A stretch of DNA of 34,730 nt, taken from contig CALVET010000076.1 in NCBI GenBank assembly GCA_944326675.1, forward strand, positions 1-34,730, given 5' to 3'. The position numbers and the translations under genes are program-made. The notes beneath the pieces are model-generated. The model ran no database searches and had not been told where the DNA came from. It saw nothing but the letters and a program-made list of their open reading frames with translations. This document shows, piece by piece, positions 16,433 through 24,584 of the stretch. The first letter of the stretch is position 1, and each line of letters begins with the position of its first letter. The DNA is from Candidatus Gastranaerophilales bacterium (GTDB lineage Bacteria > Cyanobacteriota > Vampirovibrionia > Gastranaerophilales > Gastranaerophilaceae).

Positions 16433-17290
16433 ATGAAAATATTGAAGATAAATTTAATAATTTTTATATTGATGTTGTTTATAAATACTAACATTTGTTG
16501 TTTTGCGCAAAATTTTCAAGATAGTCAATTGTCTAAGATTGAAACTTCAATTTGGGGTTTTGAATATCAAAATGATGATGTGCAAAAAAGGTTATCCAGA
16601 ATTGAAAGCAACGTATTCGGGCAAGCGTCAAACGGTTTATCAATTGATAAAAGAATACAAAAATTAAATGAGGCTTTGGGTTTTGAATCTTATGAAGATA
16701 GTAAAAAACAAGCTTATGAAATTGATCAAACCGAAGTTGCCGGAGTAAATTATCCTCAAATAGATGCGCTTGAATATCAGATGTTTAATACGACTTATGA
16801 AAAAGAAAATATATATAAAAGATTGGACCGATTGGAAAAGAAAATTTTCGGTTCAAGCCAAGACGGAAACCTTGCTTCAAGAACTGAAAGATTAAAGGCA
16901 TATATTAAAAAAGATGCAATTGCTCAAGATCCTTCTTATCATTATGAAAAACCATATACAATGACCCAAGATATAGAGCAATATATGGGTTCACAAAATA
17001 AATATGAAAATTCAGATATTTTTATTCAATTGGCAGGACTTGAAACAATTCTTTTTTCAAAAACATATTCTCAAGACCCTGTTGGGTTAAGATTAAACAG
17101 ATTGGAAAGAAAAATATTTCAGCGTGATTTTTCTTCAGATGATGAATATTTAAGACTACAAAGGCTTCAAGCTGCCGCTAATGCGCAGCAAACCGCAAAG
17201 CTTTATGAAGCTAATAAATTCCAAAAATATACTTCAACAGGTATGCAAATCGGTTCAATTATTCTAATGATTTTAGCTTTAATTTTATAA
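16433..17290 (+). CDS. Exported protein with three LE-x3-FG-type helical repeats and a C-terminal membrane tail
   Basis: A signal peptide (1-25, ending CCFA) is followed by three related units of about 48 residues at about 33-82, 110-157 and 200-247. Each runs: LxxxE, a few residues, F, a Y-containing loop, RLxRLExxIFG, then a second RLxxL helix. Residues 267-285 form a hydrophobic C-terminal segment (TGMQIGSIILMILALIL), so the protein is probably held in a membrane from its C-terminus after export. The ATG at 16433 is preferred over a TTG two codons upstream because the promoter leaves room only for the ATG. Similar repeats are, from memory, common in cyanobacteria-related proteins; no function is assigned. 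Confidence 0.65.
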   Translation: MKILKINLIIFILMLFINTNICCFAQNFQDSQLSKIETSIWGFEYQNDDVQKRLSRIESNVFGQASNGLSIDKRIQKLNEALGFESYEDSKKQAYEIDQTEVAGVNYPQIDALEYQMFNTTYEKENIYKRLDRLEKKIFGSSQDGNLASRTERLKAYIKKDAIAQDPSYHYEKPYTMTQDIEQYMGSQNKYENSDIFIQLAGLETILFSKTYSQDPVGLRLNRLERKIFQRDFSSDDEYLRLQRLQAAANAQQTAKLYEANKFQKYTSTGMQIGSIILMILALIL

Positions 17291-17294
17291 ATTT

Positions 17295-17324
17295 AAAGAG
17301 CTGCAAATTAGTGCAGCTCTTTCG
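17295..17324. terminator. Bidirectional hairpin terminator
   Basis: AAAGAGCTGCA (17295-17305) pairs perfectly with TGCAGCTCTTT (17312-17322). The T run is short on plus; it lies between two convergent genes. Confidence 0.75.
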
Positions 17325-17344
17325 TATTTAATTTATTAGTTTAT

Positions 17345-18466
17345 TTATACTGTTGCCATAGTTTTTTCTACACATTTAATTAATGTTTTGGCTACTGTTT
17401 CTTGTTCTTCTTTTGTGATTTCGGCAAACATCGGTAAAGATAGAACAAGTTTTGTATCTTTTTCGGTATTTGGAAGCATACCTTCTTTGAAATTGTATTT
17501 TGCATGAACTTTTTGAAGGTGTAAAGGAATAGGATAATATATCATAGCTCCGATACCTTCATCTGCAAGCATTTTATGAACCTCATCTCTGTTTGGAACC
17601 TTAACTGTATATTGGTGATATACACAATATGTTCCGTCAAGTTCTTTTGGAGTTTCAATCAAATCGCAATTTTTGAATAGCTCATTATAGTAGCTTGCAT
17701 GTTCTCTTCTTAATTTGTTCCATTTATCAACATAAGGTAATTTTACTCTTAATATTGCGGCTTGAATTTCATCCAGTCTTGAATTTACACCGATTTCATC
17801 ATGGTGGTATCTAACGGCTCCGCCGTGGTTTCTTAGGGCTAAAATTCTATCTTTTAAATATTGAGAATTTGTTGTAACCATGCCGCCATCGCCCATGGTT
17901 CCAAGGTTTTTAGTCGGATAAAAACTGAAACATCCTATATCGCCTATTGTTCCTACTTTTTTGCCTTTGTATTCAGCGCCTATTGCTTGGCATGCATCTT
18001 CAATTACAAATAAATTATGACGTTTAGCTATATCCATAATTACGTCCATGTCGCAAGGTTGACCATATAGATGAACGGGGATAATCGCTTTTGTTTTTGG
18101 AGTAATTGCCGCTTCAATTTTTGATGCGTCAATATTAAATGTATCAGGGTCAATATCAACAAAAACAGGTTTAGCTCCAACTATTCCGATTGATTCAGAG
18201 GTTGCAACAAAAGTAAAAGCTGTTGAAATTACTTCGTCGCCTTCTCCTATATCAAGAGCGCGAAGTGCTAAATGAAGCGCGTCTGTTCCTGAGTTTAGTG
18301 CTACTGCGTGTTTAACATCAAGATATTCGCACATTTCTTTTTCAAATTCTTTGTTGTTAGTTCCAAGAATGTATGAACCGCTTCTCATTACTTCTAAAAC
18401 TGCTTTTTCAGCTTCAGAGGCAATCGTTTCATATTGTCTTTTTGAATTAATAATAGGAATTTTCAT
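17345..18466 (-). CDS. DegT/DnrJ/EryC1/StrS-family PLP-dependent sugar aminotransferase
   Basis: This fold-type I enzyme transfers an amino group from glutamate to a nucleotide-linked keto-sugar, feeding surface glycan or flagellin glycosylation pathways. Family marks are [15 protein letters not shown] (about 56-70), [23 protein letters not shown], and the PLP lysine K186 in [10 protein letters not shown] conserved [10 protein letters not shown] region follows. The true start is the ATG at 18466, which follows a GAGGAG ribosome site by 5 bases; the 15 residues upstream of it in frame are not part of the protein. At 373 residues it is full length. No partner sugar genes are adjacent, so the substrate is unknown. 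Confidence 0.9.
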   Translation of the reverse strand: MKIPIINSKRQYETIASEAEKAVLEVMRSGSYILGTNNKEFEKEMCEYLDVKHAVALNSGTDALHLALRALDIGEGDEVISTAFTFVATSESIGIVGAKPVFVDIDPDTFNIDASKIEAAITPKTKAIIPVHLYGQPCDMDVIMDIAKRHNLFVIEDACQAIGAEYKGKKVGTIGDIGCFSFYPTKNLGTMGDGGMVTTNSQYLKDRILALRNHGGAVRYHHDEIGVNSRLDEIQAAILRVKLPYVDKWNKLRREHASYYNELFKNCDLIETPKELDGTYCVYHQYTVKVPNRDEVHKMLADEGIGAMIYYPIPLHLQKVHAKYNFKEGMLPNTEKDTKLVLSLPMFAEITKEEQETVAKTLIKCVEKTMATV

Positions 18467-18577
18467 TTTTATCTCCTCAAATGTATTAGCTTTGTATATT
18501 AATACTAGCATATTTTTTCATGATTTCTTATAAAGATTAAATAAAGATTTTTTTAAATAAGAATATAATTTTTTTTG

Positions 18578-18586
18578 TGTTATAAT
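18578..18586 (+). promoter_or_regulatory. Extended -10 promoter of the pyruvate formate-lyase operon
   Basis: TGtTATAAT predicts a start near 18593 and a leader of about 32 bases with AAGGAG at 18611-18616. No TTGT-N4-ACAA palindrome like those at 30137-30170 was found here. Confidence 0.55.
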
Positions 18587-18624
18587 TTTATCGAATACAG
18601 ACGTTTTAAAAAGGAGAAAATAAA

Positions 18625-20664
18625 ATGACATTTAAACCAGGCAAATGGCAAACTGAAATTAACGTCAGAGATTTCATTCAAAGAAATTACACTCCATATG
18701 ACGGTGATTCAAGTTTCTTGGCAGGTCCTACCGAAGCGACTAAAAAACTTTGGGAAGAATGTTGCGAATTATTTAAAAAAGAAAGAGAAAACGGCGGCGT
18801 TCTTGATATGGATACAAAAATTGTATCTACAATTACTTCACACGGCGCAGGTTATATCGATAAAGATCTTGAACAAATTGTCGGCTTGCAAACTGATAAG
18901 CCGCTAAAACGTTCACTTCAACCTTTCGGCGGTATCAGAATGGCTGAAACTTCTTGTAAATCATACGGTTATGAAGTAGATCCCGAAATTACCGAAATTT
19001 TCACAAAATACAGAAAAACTCACAACCAAGGTGTATTCGATGCTTACACTCCAGAAATGAGAAAAGCTCGTCACGCTGCTATTTTGACAGGTCTGCCGGA
19101 TGCATACGGACGTGGTCGTATTATTGGTGACTATAGACGTGTTGCGTTATATGGTATCGATAGATTAATTGAAGATAAAAAAGAACAACACGCTTCAGTA
19201 GACGGCGAAATGACACCTGAAAAAATTCAATTAAAAGAAGAACTTATGGAACAAATCAGAGCTCTTCAAGAAATGAAAGAATTGGGTGCTATTTACGGTT
19301 TTGATATTTCTAAACCTGCTCAAAACGCTAAAGAAGCTGTTCAATGGTTATACTTCGGTTACTTATCAGCAGTTAAAGAACAAAACGGTGCTGCAATGAG
19401 CTTAGGAAGAACATCTACTTTCCTTGATATTTTCATTGAAAGAGATTTACAAAACGGTACTTTAACCGAACAAGAAGCTCAAGAATTAATTGACCATTTC
19501 ATCATGAAATTAAGATTGGTTAAATTTGCAAGAACTCCTGAATACAATTCATTGTTCTCAGGTGATCCTACTTGGGTAACAGAATCAATCGGCGGCGTTG
19601 GTATTGATGGACGTCACATGGTTACTAAAAACTCATTCAGATACCTTCATACTTTAGAAAACTTAGGAACTGCTCCTGAACCAAATATGACTGTACTATG
19701 GTCAAAAAGATTACCTCACAACTTTAAACAATATGCAGCTCATATTTCAATCACAACATCATCAATTCAATATGAAAATGATGATATGATGAGAGTTACT
19801 CACGGTGATGATTATGCAATTGCTTGCTGTGTTTCATCAATGGTTGTAGGTAAAGAAATGCAATTCTTCGGTGCACGTGCTAACCTTGCTAAATGCTTAT
19901 TGTATGCAATTAACGGCGGTGTGGACGAAAGAATTAAAGAACAAGTTGGTCCAAGATTCAGACCGATTACATCAGAATATCTTGACTTTGATGAAGTAAT
20001 GGAAAGATATGAAGATATGATGGAATGGCTTGCAGGTTTGTATGTTAATACATTGAATGTAATCCATTACATGCACGATAAATACTGCTATGAAAGATCT
20101 CAAATGGCTTTACATGATAGAGATGTAAAACGTTACTTTGCAACAGGTATTGCAGGTCTTTCAGTAGTTGCAGATTCACTTTCTGCTATTAAATATGCAA
20201 AAGTTAAGACAATCAGAGATGAAAACGGTATCGTAGTTGATTACGAAGTTGAAGGAGATTATCCGAAATACGGTAATAACGACGATAGAGTTGACCAATT
20301 TGCAGTAAAAATTGTTAAGAAATTCATGAGTATGATTAGAAAACATTATACATACAGAAATTCTCTACCTACAATGTCAATCTTGACAATTACATCTAAC
20401 GTTGTTTACGGTAAAAAGACAGGTAACACTCCTGACGGAAGAAAAGCCGGTGTACCTCTTGCACCGGGTGCTAACCCGATGCACGGACGTGATACAAATG
20501 GTGCTGTTGCATCTTTGGCTTCTGTTGCAAAATTACCGTTCAATGATGCCCAAGACGGTATTTCAAATACCTTCTCAATCATACCTAATGCTTTAGGAAA
20601 AGATGAAGTATTTATGGGCGACATTCAATTAGATTGCGGATGTTGCGCTGGTAACGTACAATAG
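18625..20664 (+). CDS. pflB: Pyruvate formate-lyase catalytic chain lacking its glycyl-radical domain
   Basis: Pyruvate formate-lyase splits pyruvate with CoA into acetyl-CoA and formate under anaerobic conditions. The 679 residues follow the PflB family from the first residues ([26 protein letters not shown]) through the catalytic pair C401-C402 ([12 protein letters not shown]) and [11 protein letters not shown]. The alignment stops at SIIPNALGK, exactly before the C-terminal RVSGYAV radical domain. Instead it ends in a short tail with a DCGCC cluster. The missing domain is the next gene; 679 plus 79 residues is close to the 760 of E. coli PflB. Codon usage and ribosome site (AAGGAG) look like a highly expressed gene. 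The activating radical-SAM enzyme PflA is not in the window. Confidence 0.93.
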   Translation: MTFKPGKWQTEINVRDFIQRNYTPYDGDSSFLAGPTEATKKLWEECCELFKKERENGGVLDMDTKIVSTITSHGAGYIDKDLEQIVGLQTDKPLKRSLQPFGGIRMAETSCKSYGYEVDPEITEIFTKYRKTHNQGVFDAYTPEMRKARHAAILTGLPDAYGRGRIIGDYRRVALYGIDRLIEDKKEQHASVDGEMTPEKIQLKEELMEQIRALQEMKELGAIYGFDISKPAQNAKEAVQWLYFGYLSAVKEQNGAAMSLGRTSTFLDIFIERDLQNGTLTEQEAQELIDHFIMKLRLVKFARTPEYNSLFSGDPTWVTESIGGVGIDGRHMVTKNSFRYLHTLENLGTAPEPNMTVLWSKRLPHNFKQYAAHISITTSSIQYENDDMMRVTHGDDYAIACCVSSMVVGKEMQFFGARANLAKCLLYAINGGVDERIKEQVGPRFRPITSEYLDFDEVMERYEDMMEWLAGLYVNTLNVIHYMHDKYCYERSQMALHDRDVKRYFATGIAGLSVVADSLSAIKYAKVKTIRDENGIVVDYEVEGDYPKYGNNDDRVDQFAVKIVKKFMSMIRKHYTYRNSLPTMSILTITSNVVYGKKTGNTPDGRKAGVPLAPGANPMHGRDTNGAVASLASVAKLPFNDAQDGISNTFSIIPNALGKDEVFMGDIQLDCGCCAGNVQ

Positions 20665-20665
20665 T

Positions 20666-20695
20666 ATTCAAAAGGCAGTTTTCTGCCTTTTGAAT
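20666..20695 (+). terminator. Perfect 13 bp hairpin between the two pyruvate formate-lyase genes
   Basis: ATTCAAAAGGCAG (20666-20678) pairs perfectly with CTGCCTTTTGAAT (20683-20695) around the loop TTTT, starting 2 bases after the pflB stop. Only a short T run (TTT, then AAATAAA) follows, so it may be a leaky terminator or an mRNA-stabilising element rather than a full stop. No separate promoter for the small gene is obvious. Confidence 0.65.
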
Positions 20696-20718
20696 TTTAA
20701 ATAAAAAGGAATAGAAAA

Positions 20719-20958
20719 ATGACTACTCAACAAGAAGAAAACCTAATTAATTTATTAGATGGTTATGTAGAAAAAGGCGGACACCATTTAAATGTTAACG
20801 TATTCAACAGAGAAACTTTGTTGGATGCGCAAGCACACCCTGAAAAATATCCTCAACTAACTGTTAGAGTTTCAGGTTATGCAGTTAATTTTATTAAATT
20901 AACTAAAGAACAACAAGATGATGTTATCTCAAGAACATTCCATGCTAAATTAAGCTAA
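20719..20958 (+). CDS. grcA: Stand-alone glycyl-radical domain of pyruvate formate-lyase (copy 1)
   Basis: The 79 residues are the C-terminal domain of pyruvate formate-lyase as a free protein: [19 protein letters not shown], then NREt[20 protein letters not shown] with radical glycine G53, and the final [15 protein letters not shown]. coli GrcA (YfiD) is a similar free module that rescues oxygen-cleaved PflB. Here the neighbouring PflB lacks the domain altogether, so this protein is probably an obligatory subunit rather than a spare part. It has its own AAGGAA ribosome site and starts 54 bases after pflB, beyond a hairpin. It is nearly identical to the second copy at 29673-29915. Confidence 0.92.
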   Translation: MTTQQEENLINLLDGYVEKGGHHLNVNVFNRETLLDAQAHPEKYPQLTVRVSGYAVNFIKLTKEQQDDVISRTFHAKLS

Positions 20959-20977
20959 TAGATTTTAATTGTTAAAT

Positions 20978-21016
20978 AAAATCGGGACATTGTAAATTCG
21001 ATGTCCCGATTTTTAT
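20978..21016 (+). terminator. Rho-independent terminator of the pyruvate formate-lyase operon
   Basis: AAAATCGGGACAT (20978-20990) pairs perfectly with ATGTCCCGATTTT (21001-21013), followed by T residues. Confidence 0.9.
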
Positions 21017-21072
21017 ATTTAATATTAAGAATATATAAAGCTATTATTATTTATGTAAATATTTAGCTCTTT

Positions 21073-21078
21073 TATAAT
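21073..21078 (+). promoter_or_regulatory. -10 box of the symporter gene
   Basis: TATAAT predicts a start near 21085. A TGGAG ribosome site at 21097-21101 follows. Confidence 0.4.
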
Positions 21079-21108
21079 ATAATTATTCTATAGCTTTGGA
21101 GCATTATT

Positions 21109-22359
21109 TTGAAAAGTTCTAAAAAACTTACACTACATATTTTTATTGCATTGGTTGCAGGCATTCTTTTTGGATGGCTTTTACCTCAGTATGCCGTTAA
21201 AATGCAGCCTTTGGGTGATATGTTTTTAAGAATGGTTAAAATGATTATTGCTCCTTTGATTTTTGCCACTTTGGCAGTCGGCATAGCAGGCCATGGTGAT
21301 GTTAAAAATTTAGGCAAAATCGGGCTTAAAACCATTGTATATTTTGAAATTGCAACAACAATTGCTCTTATTTTGGGGCTGGTTATGGCGAATTTATTAA
21401 AACCCGGAGTAGGTTTTAATATTGATACATCATCTGTTTCAATGGCTGTTGTTGAATCTATGAAAACTCTTCCTCAAGGACATTCTTTAATTCAGATGTT
21501 GGTGGATGCAGTTCCTGTAAGCATTGTTCAATCAATGGCTGAAGGAAATCTTTTGCAGATTGTTGTTTTTGCTATATTTTTTGCTCTTGCTGTTTGTGCC
21601 GTTGGTCCAAAAGCTCGCCCTGTTTTAGATTTTTTGCAAAGCACTTGCGATGTTATGTTTAAATTTACGGAATATGTTATGAAATTTGCACCAATAGGTG
21701 TTTTCGGGGCAATTAGCGCAACTATCGGACAAAACGGAATTGGCGTTTTGTTGAGCTATGCGAAATTGATTTTTATAACTTATTTCTCTTTGATTGTATT
21801 TGTAGTTGTCGTATTAATAGTAGCGTGCAAAATAATAAAAGTTCCTTTTATGGGTTTATTAAAGACGATTAAAGACCCTGCTCTTTTGGCTTTTACAACT
21901 GCTTCTTCAGAAGCGGCATTGCCTAAGGCTATGAGTCAAATGGAAAAATTTGGTGTTCCGAAAAGTATAGTGAGCTTTGTAATGCCAATGGGATATACTT
22001 TTAATCTTGACGGTTCAACATTGTATTTGACGCTTGCAACATTATTTTGTGCGCAAATAGCGGGAATTCATCTTTCAATTGAACAACAACTAATGATAAT
22101 GTTTACCTTAATGTTAACCTCAAAAGGTATAGCAGGAGTTCCAAGGGTTTCATTGGTTATTTTAACAGGTACATTGACAAGTTTTGGTCTGCCTTTGGTT
22201 GGTGTTGCAATATTGCTTGGTATAGATCAAATTCTTGATATGGGAAGAACAACAGTAAATCTAATCGGAAATTGCGTTGCAACAACGGTTGTCGCATATT
22301 GGGAAAATGAATTTGACCATAAAAAGATGGATAAATTTTTAAAGACTCAAGATAGTTAA
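21109..22359 (+). CDS. Dicarboxylate/amino acid:cation symporter (DAACS, GltP/DctA type)
   Basis: This inner-membrane carrier takes up glutamate, aspartate or C4-dicarboxylates with protons or sodium. The 416 residues carry the family signature elements: PLGDMFLRMVKMIIAPLIFATLAVGIAG, AFTTASSEAALPKAM (the serine-rich re-entrant loop), MPMGYTFNLDGSTLYLTLA, TSKGIAGVPRVSLVIL (second re-entrant loop), and DQILDMGRTTVNLIGNCVAT. It starts with TTG, supported by the TGGAG site 7 bases upstream and by the first transmembrane helix beginning directly after. Substrate choice cannot be settled by eye. Confidence 0.9.
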   Translation: MKSSKKLTLHIFIALVAGILFGWLLPQYAVKMQPLGDMFLRMVKMIIAPLIFATLAVGIAGHGDVKNLGKIGLKTIVYFEIATTIALILGLVMANLLKPGVGFNIDTSSVSMAVVESMKTLPQGHSLIQMLVDAVPVSIVQSMAEGNLLQIVVFAIFFALAVCAVGPKARPVLDFLQSTCDVMFKFTEYVMKFAPIGVFGAISATIGQNGIGVLLSYAKLIFITYFSLIVFVVVVLIVACKIIKVPFMGLLKTIKDPALLAFTTASSEAALPKAMSQMEKFGVPKSIVSFVMPMGYTFNLDGSTLYLTLATLFCAQIAGIHLSIEQQLMIMFTLMLTSKGIAGVPRVSLVILTGTLTSFGLPLVGVAILLGIDQILDMGRTTVNLIGNCVATTVVAYWENEFDHKKMDKFLKTQDS

Positions 22360-22403
22360 TTAATATTAGCCACAAAAGCAATATAAAAATCTTTATTAAA
22401 TAA

Positions 22404-22409
22404 TATATT
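22404..22409 (+). promoter_or_regulatory. Possible -10 box abutting the hydroxyacid dehydrogenase gene
   Basis: TATATT ends 6 bases before the ATG at 22416, with no Shine-Dalgarno. Confidence 0.3.
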
Positions 22410-22415
22410 TTGAGT

Positions 22416-23420
22416 ATGAAAATATTATTTTACGACATTAGAGATTTTGAGTTGGATTTTTTATTAGAGAAAATTCCAAATACAATTGAACCTTATTTTT
22501 TTAAGACACCTTTAGATAAAAATACTTATGTTGATTTAAAACAAAAGGATTGCGAGGCTTTGAGCGTTTTTGTTTCATCCCAATTGGACGCAGAGGTTTT
22601 ATCTAAATTTAAAAATTTAAAATATATCTTTTTAAGATGTGTCGGCTTTTCTAATGTTGATTTGAGTTATTGTAAAGAAAATAACATCTATGTTTTTAAT
22701 ACTCCAAACTACGGTAATTCAACGGTTGCAGAATATGTTTTTGCTCTTATTTTGGCTTTAGGAAAAAAGATTATAAAATCAACCGTTTCTCTAAAAAACG
22801 GTGATTCGGATGCTGTTGAGTTAATGGGAGTTGAGCTTTTAGGAAAAACTATGGGAGTTATTGGCGCAGGCGCAATAGGAAGAAAAGTTATAAATATTGC
22901 CCATGGATTTAACATGGACGTACTTGTTTATGATATTGAAAAAAAGGGTGCATATAATTTTGTACCTTTGGATGAATTATTACAAAAGTCGGATTTTGTT
23001 TCAATAAATTGTCCTTTGACTGAAAAAACCTATCATTTAATTAATAAAGAAACAATTTCAAAAATGAAAAAAACAGCATTTTTAATAAATGTTGCACGCG
23101 GCGAAATAGTTGACACAAAAGCGCTATACATGGCTTTGATGTATAAAAAAATTCAAGGAGCCGCGCTTGATGTGGTGGAATGTGAACAATTGCTTTGTTC
23201 TAATTGGAATAAATGCTCCAATACGCAAGATTTAAAATATATTTGTTTAAAAAAATATTTTTTCATAGAAAAGTTAATGCGTCTTGAAAATATTATTATA
23301 ACTCCCCATAATGCCTACAATACAAAGGAGGCAAACGAGCGCATACTAGCGATGACTTTGGAAAATATAAAGTCTTCTTTTGATATAAATAGTGGCACTA
23401 AAAATCTTGTTTTGATATAA
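22416..23420 (+). CDS. D-isomer-specific 2-hydroxyacid dehydrogenase (D-lactate dehydrogenase-like)
   Basis: This NAD-dependent enzyme probably reduces pyruvate to D-lactate or acts on a related 2-oxoacid, which would fit the fermentative setting next to pyruvate formate-lyase. GVIGAGAIGRKV is the Rossmann loop. The catalytic Arg is in NVARGEIVD, Glu in ALDVVE and His in ITPHNAYNT. Between Glu and His is an insert with four cysteines (CEQLLCSNWNKC, then YIC) that shorter family members lack. The ATG at 22416 is chosen over a TTG two codons upstream. The length is 334 residues. The substrate is unproven. Confidence 0.85.
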   Translation: MKILFYDIRDFELDFLLEKIPNTIEPYFFKTPLDKNTYVDLKQKDCEALSVFVSSQLDAEVLSKFKNLKYIFLRCVGFSNVDLSYCKENNIYVFNTPNYGNSTVAEYVFALILALGKKIIKSTVSLKNGDSDAVELMGVELLGKTMGVIGAGAIGRKVINIAHGFNMDVLVYDIEKKGAYNFVPLDELLQKSDFVSINCPLTEKTYHLINKETISKMKKTAFLINVARGEIVDTKALYMALMYKKIQGAALDVVECEQLLCSNWNKCSNTQDLKYICLKKYFFIEKLMRLENIIITPHNAYNTKEANERILAMTLENIKSSFDINSGTKNLVLI

Positions 23421-23421
23421 T
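23413..23421 (+). promoter_or_regulatory. Extended -10 promoter for deoC inside the end of the upstream gene
   Basis: TGaTATAAT overlaps the stop codon of the dehydrogenase and ends 9 bases before the deoC ATG. It could start a near-leaderless transcript of the long downstream operon. Confidence 0.45.
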
Positions 23422-23430
23422 ATATTTGTT

Positions 23431-24099
23431 ATGCAAACAATTAATAATTATATTGAACATACAATTTTAAAAGCTGACGCGCTAAATTCCGATATTGAGA
23501 AATTGGCGGCTGATGCCATTAAATATAACTTTTTTGGGGTTTGTATAAATCCTTGTTATGTTGAATTGGCACATAGTCTTTTGAAAGATACGGATGTAAA
23601 AATTGTAACTGTTGTGAATTTTCCTTTGTCAAACAACACAATAGATATGACCTTATATCAGGTTGAGAAATGCCTTGAAATGGGTGCTGATGAAATAGAT
23701 ACGGTTTTGAATATTTCAGCGTTAAAGAATAAAAACTATAAAAAAGTAGAAGATGATATTAAAAAAACAAAAGAAGTATGCGCTGAACGTAATTTGAAGG
23801 TTATTTTGGAAACCGATTTATTAACAAAAGATGAAATAATTATTGCCTCTAAGTGCGCTGCAATCGGAGGGGCAAATTTTGTTAAAACTTCAACCGGTTT
23901 TGTTAAAAATGGCGTAGGGGCAACGGTTGAAGATGTAAAATTAATGTATAAAACAGTTTCTTCGCTCGGGCTTGAGGTAAAAGCGAGCGGCGGAATTAAA
24001 AATTATGCTCAGGCAATAAAGTTAATAAACGCCGGTGCCAGTCGTTTGGGAACATCAAGCGGTGTTGATATTATTTTAGGAGAGGTACAAAATGTCTAA
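23431..24099 (+). CDS. deoC: Deoxyribose-phosphate aldolase
   Basis: It cleaves 2-deoxyribose 5-phosphate to glyceraldehyde 3-phosphate and acetaldehyde in deoxynucleoside catabolism. The TIM-barrel motifs are complete in 222 residues: D90 in EIDTVLN, the Schiff-base lysine K152 in FVKTSTGF, and K184 in VKASGGIK, followed by AGASRLGTSSG. There is no ribosome site. Its last 8 bases overlap the next small gene, so it opens a run of tightly packed genes reaching to about 29034. Confidence 0.94.
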   Translation: MQTINNYIEHTILKADALNSDIEKLAADAIKYNFFGVCINPCYVELAHSLLKDTDVKIVTVVNFPLSNNTIDMTLYQVEKCLEMGADEIDTVLNISALKNKNYKKVEDDIKKTKEVCAERNLKVILETDLLTKDEIIIASKCAAIGGANFVKTSTGFVKNGVGATVEDVKLMYKTVSSLGLEVKASGGIKNYAQAIKLINAGASRLGTSSGVDIILGEVQNV

Positions 24100-24289
24100 A
24101 GAAGAAAACAAAATCACAATACGTTCAGATAGAGATACTGACTATACTTTTATGTATAAAGGCGCTGAGGTGGTTTTGAAGGCAGGTAGTGTAGTTTCAG
24201 TTGCAGATGGGCTTAAAAATGTTGTTTTTCCTACTGTAGCAATGAAAATCATGAATAACTTAATTGTAGTTAAGGATGATGTAAAATAA
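24092..24289 (+). CDS. Small conserved-looking protein of unknown function between deoC and the ACT gene
   Basis: The 65 residues match no family I know. The predicted structure is mostly beta strand: KITIRSDRDTDYTFMYKGAEVVLKAGSVVSVAD, then VVFPTVAMKIMNNLIVVKDD. There is no signal peptide or membrane segment. It starts within deoC (ATG in the last codons) after an AGGAG ribosome site and ends in TAATG with the next start, so it is translationally locked into this operon. Confidence 0.6.
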   Translation: MSKEENKITIRSDRDTDYTFMYKGAEVVLKAGSVVSVADGLKNVVFPTVAMKIMNNLIVVKDDVK

Positions 24290-24576
24290 TGGAAAATAGC
24301 GAAAATAATCAAATTATTATTACGGTTACGGGAAAAGATAAGGTTGGAATTGTTTCTGCCGTATCAAATTCTTTGGCTGAGCACAAAGTAAATATCGAAG
24401 ATATCAAGCAAACAATCATGCAAGATAATTTTGTTATGATTATGCTTTGTAATATTGAAAAAATGGAAGTTTCTTTTAAAGAGTTTAAGGATGATATTTT
24501 AAAATTATCATCTGAGCTTGGAATGGAAATTTGGGTTCAAAAGAAAGAAATTTTTGATAAAATGCACACTATTTAG
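24289..24576 (+). CDS. ACT-domain protein, UPF0237 family
   Basis: A single ACT domain of 95 residues: [46 protein letters not shown] is the beta-alpha-beta core that in ACT domains binds small ligands such as amino acids. It matches the UPF0237 group, which is commonly paired with a UPF0210 protein, as here (the next gene is 8 bases away). Start overlaps the previous stop (TAATG). It is probably a regulatory subunit or sensor for its partner; the ligand is unknown. Confidence 0.85.
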   Translation: MENSENNQIIITVTGKDKVGIVSAVSNSLAEHKVNIEDIKQTIMQDNFVMIMLCNIEKMEVSFKEFKDDILKLSSELGMEIWVQKKEIFDKMHTI

Positions 24577-24584
24577 GAAAAATA

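Noticed and set aside
20662..20718. Frameshift or premature stop breaking a single pflB gene
   Set aside because: The small gene has its own ribosome site and start, both sides have extra non-overlapping ends, a clean hairpin lies between, and an independent second copy of the small gene exists elsewhere.
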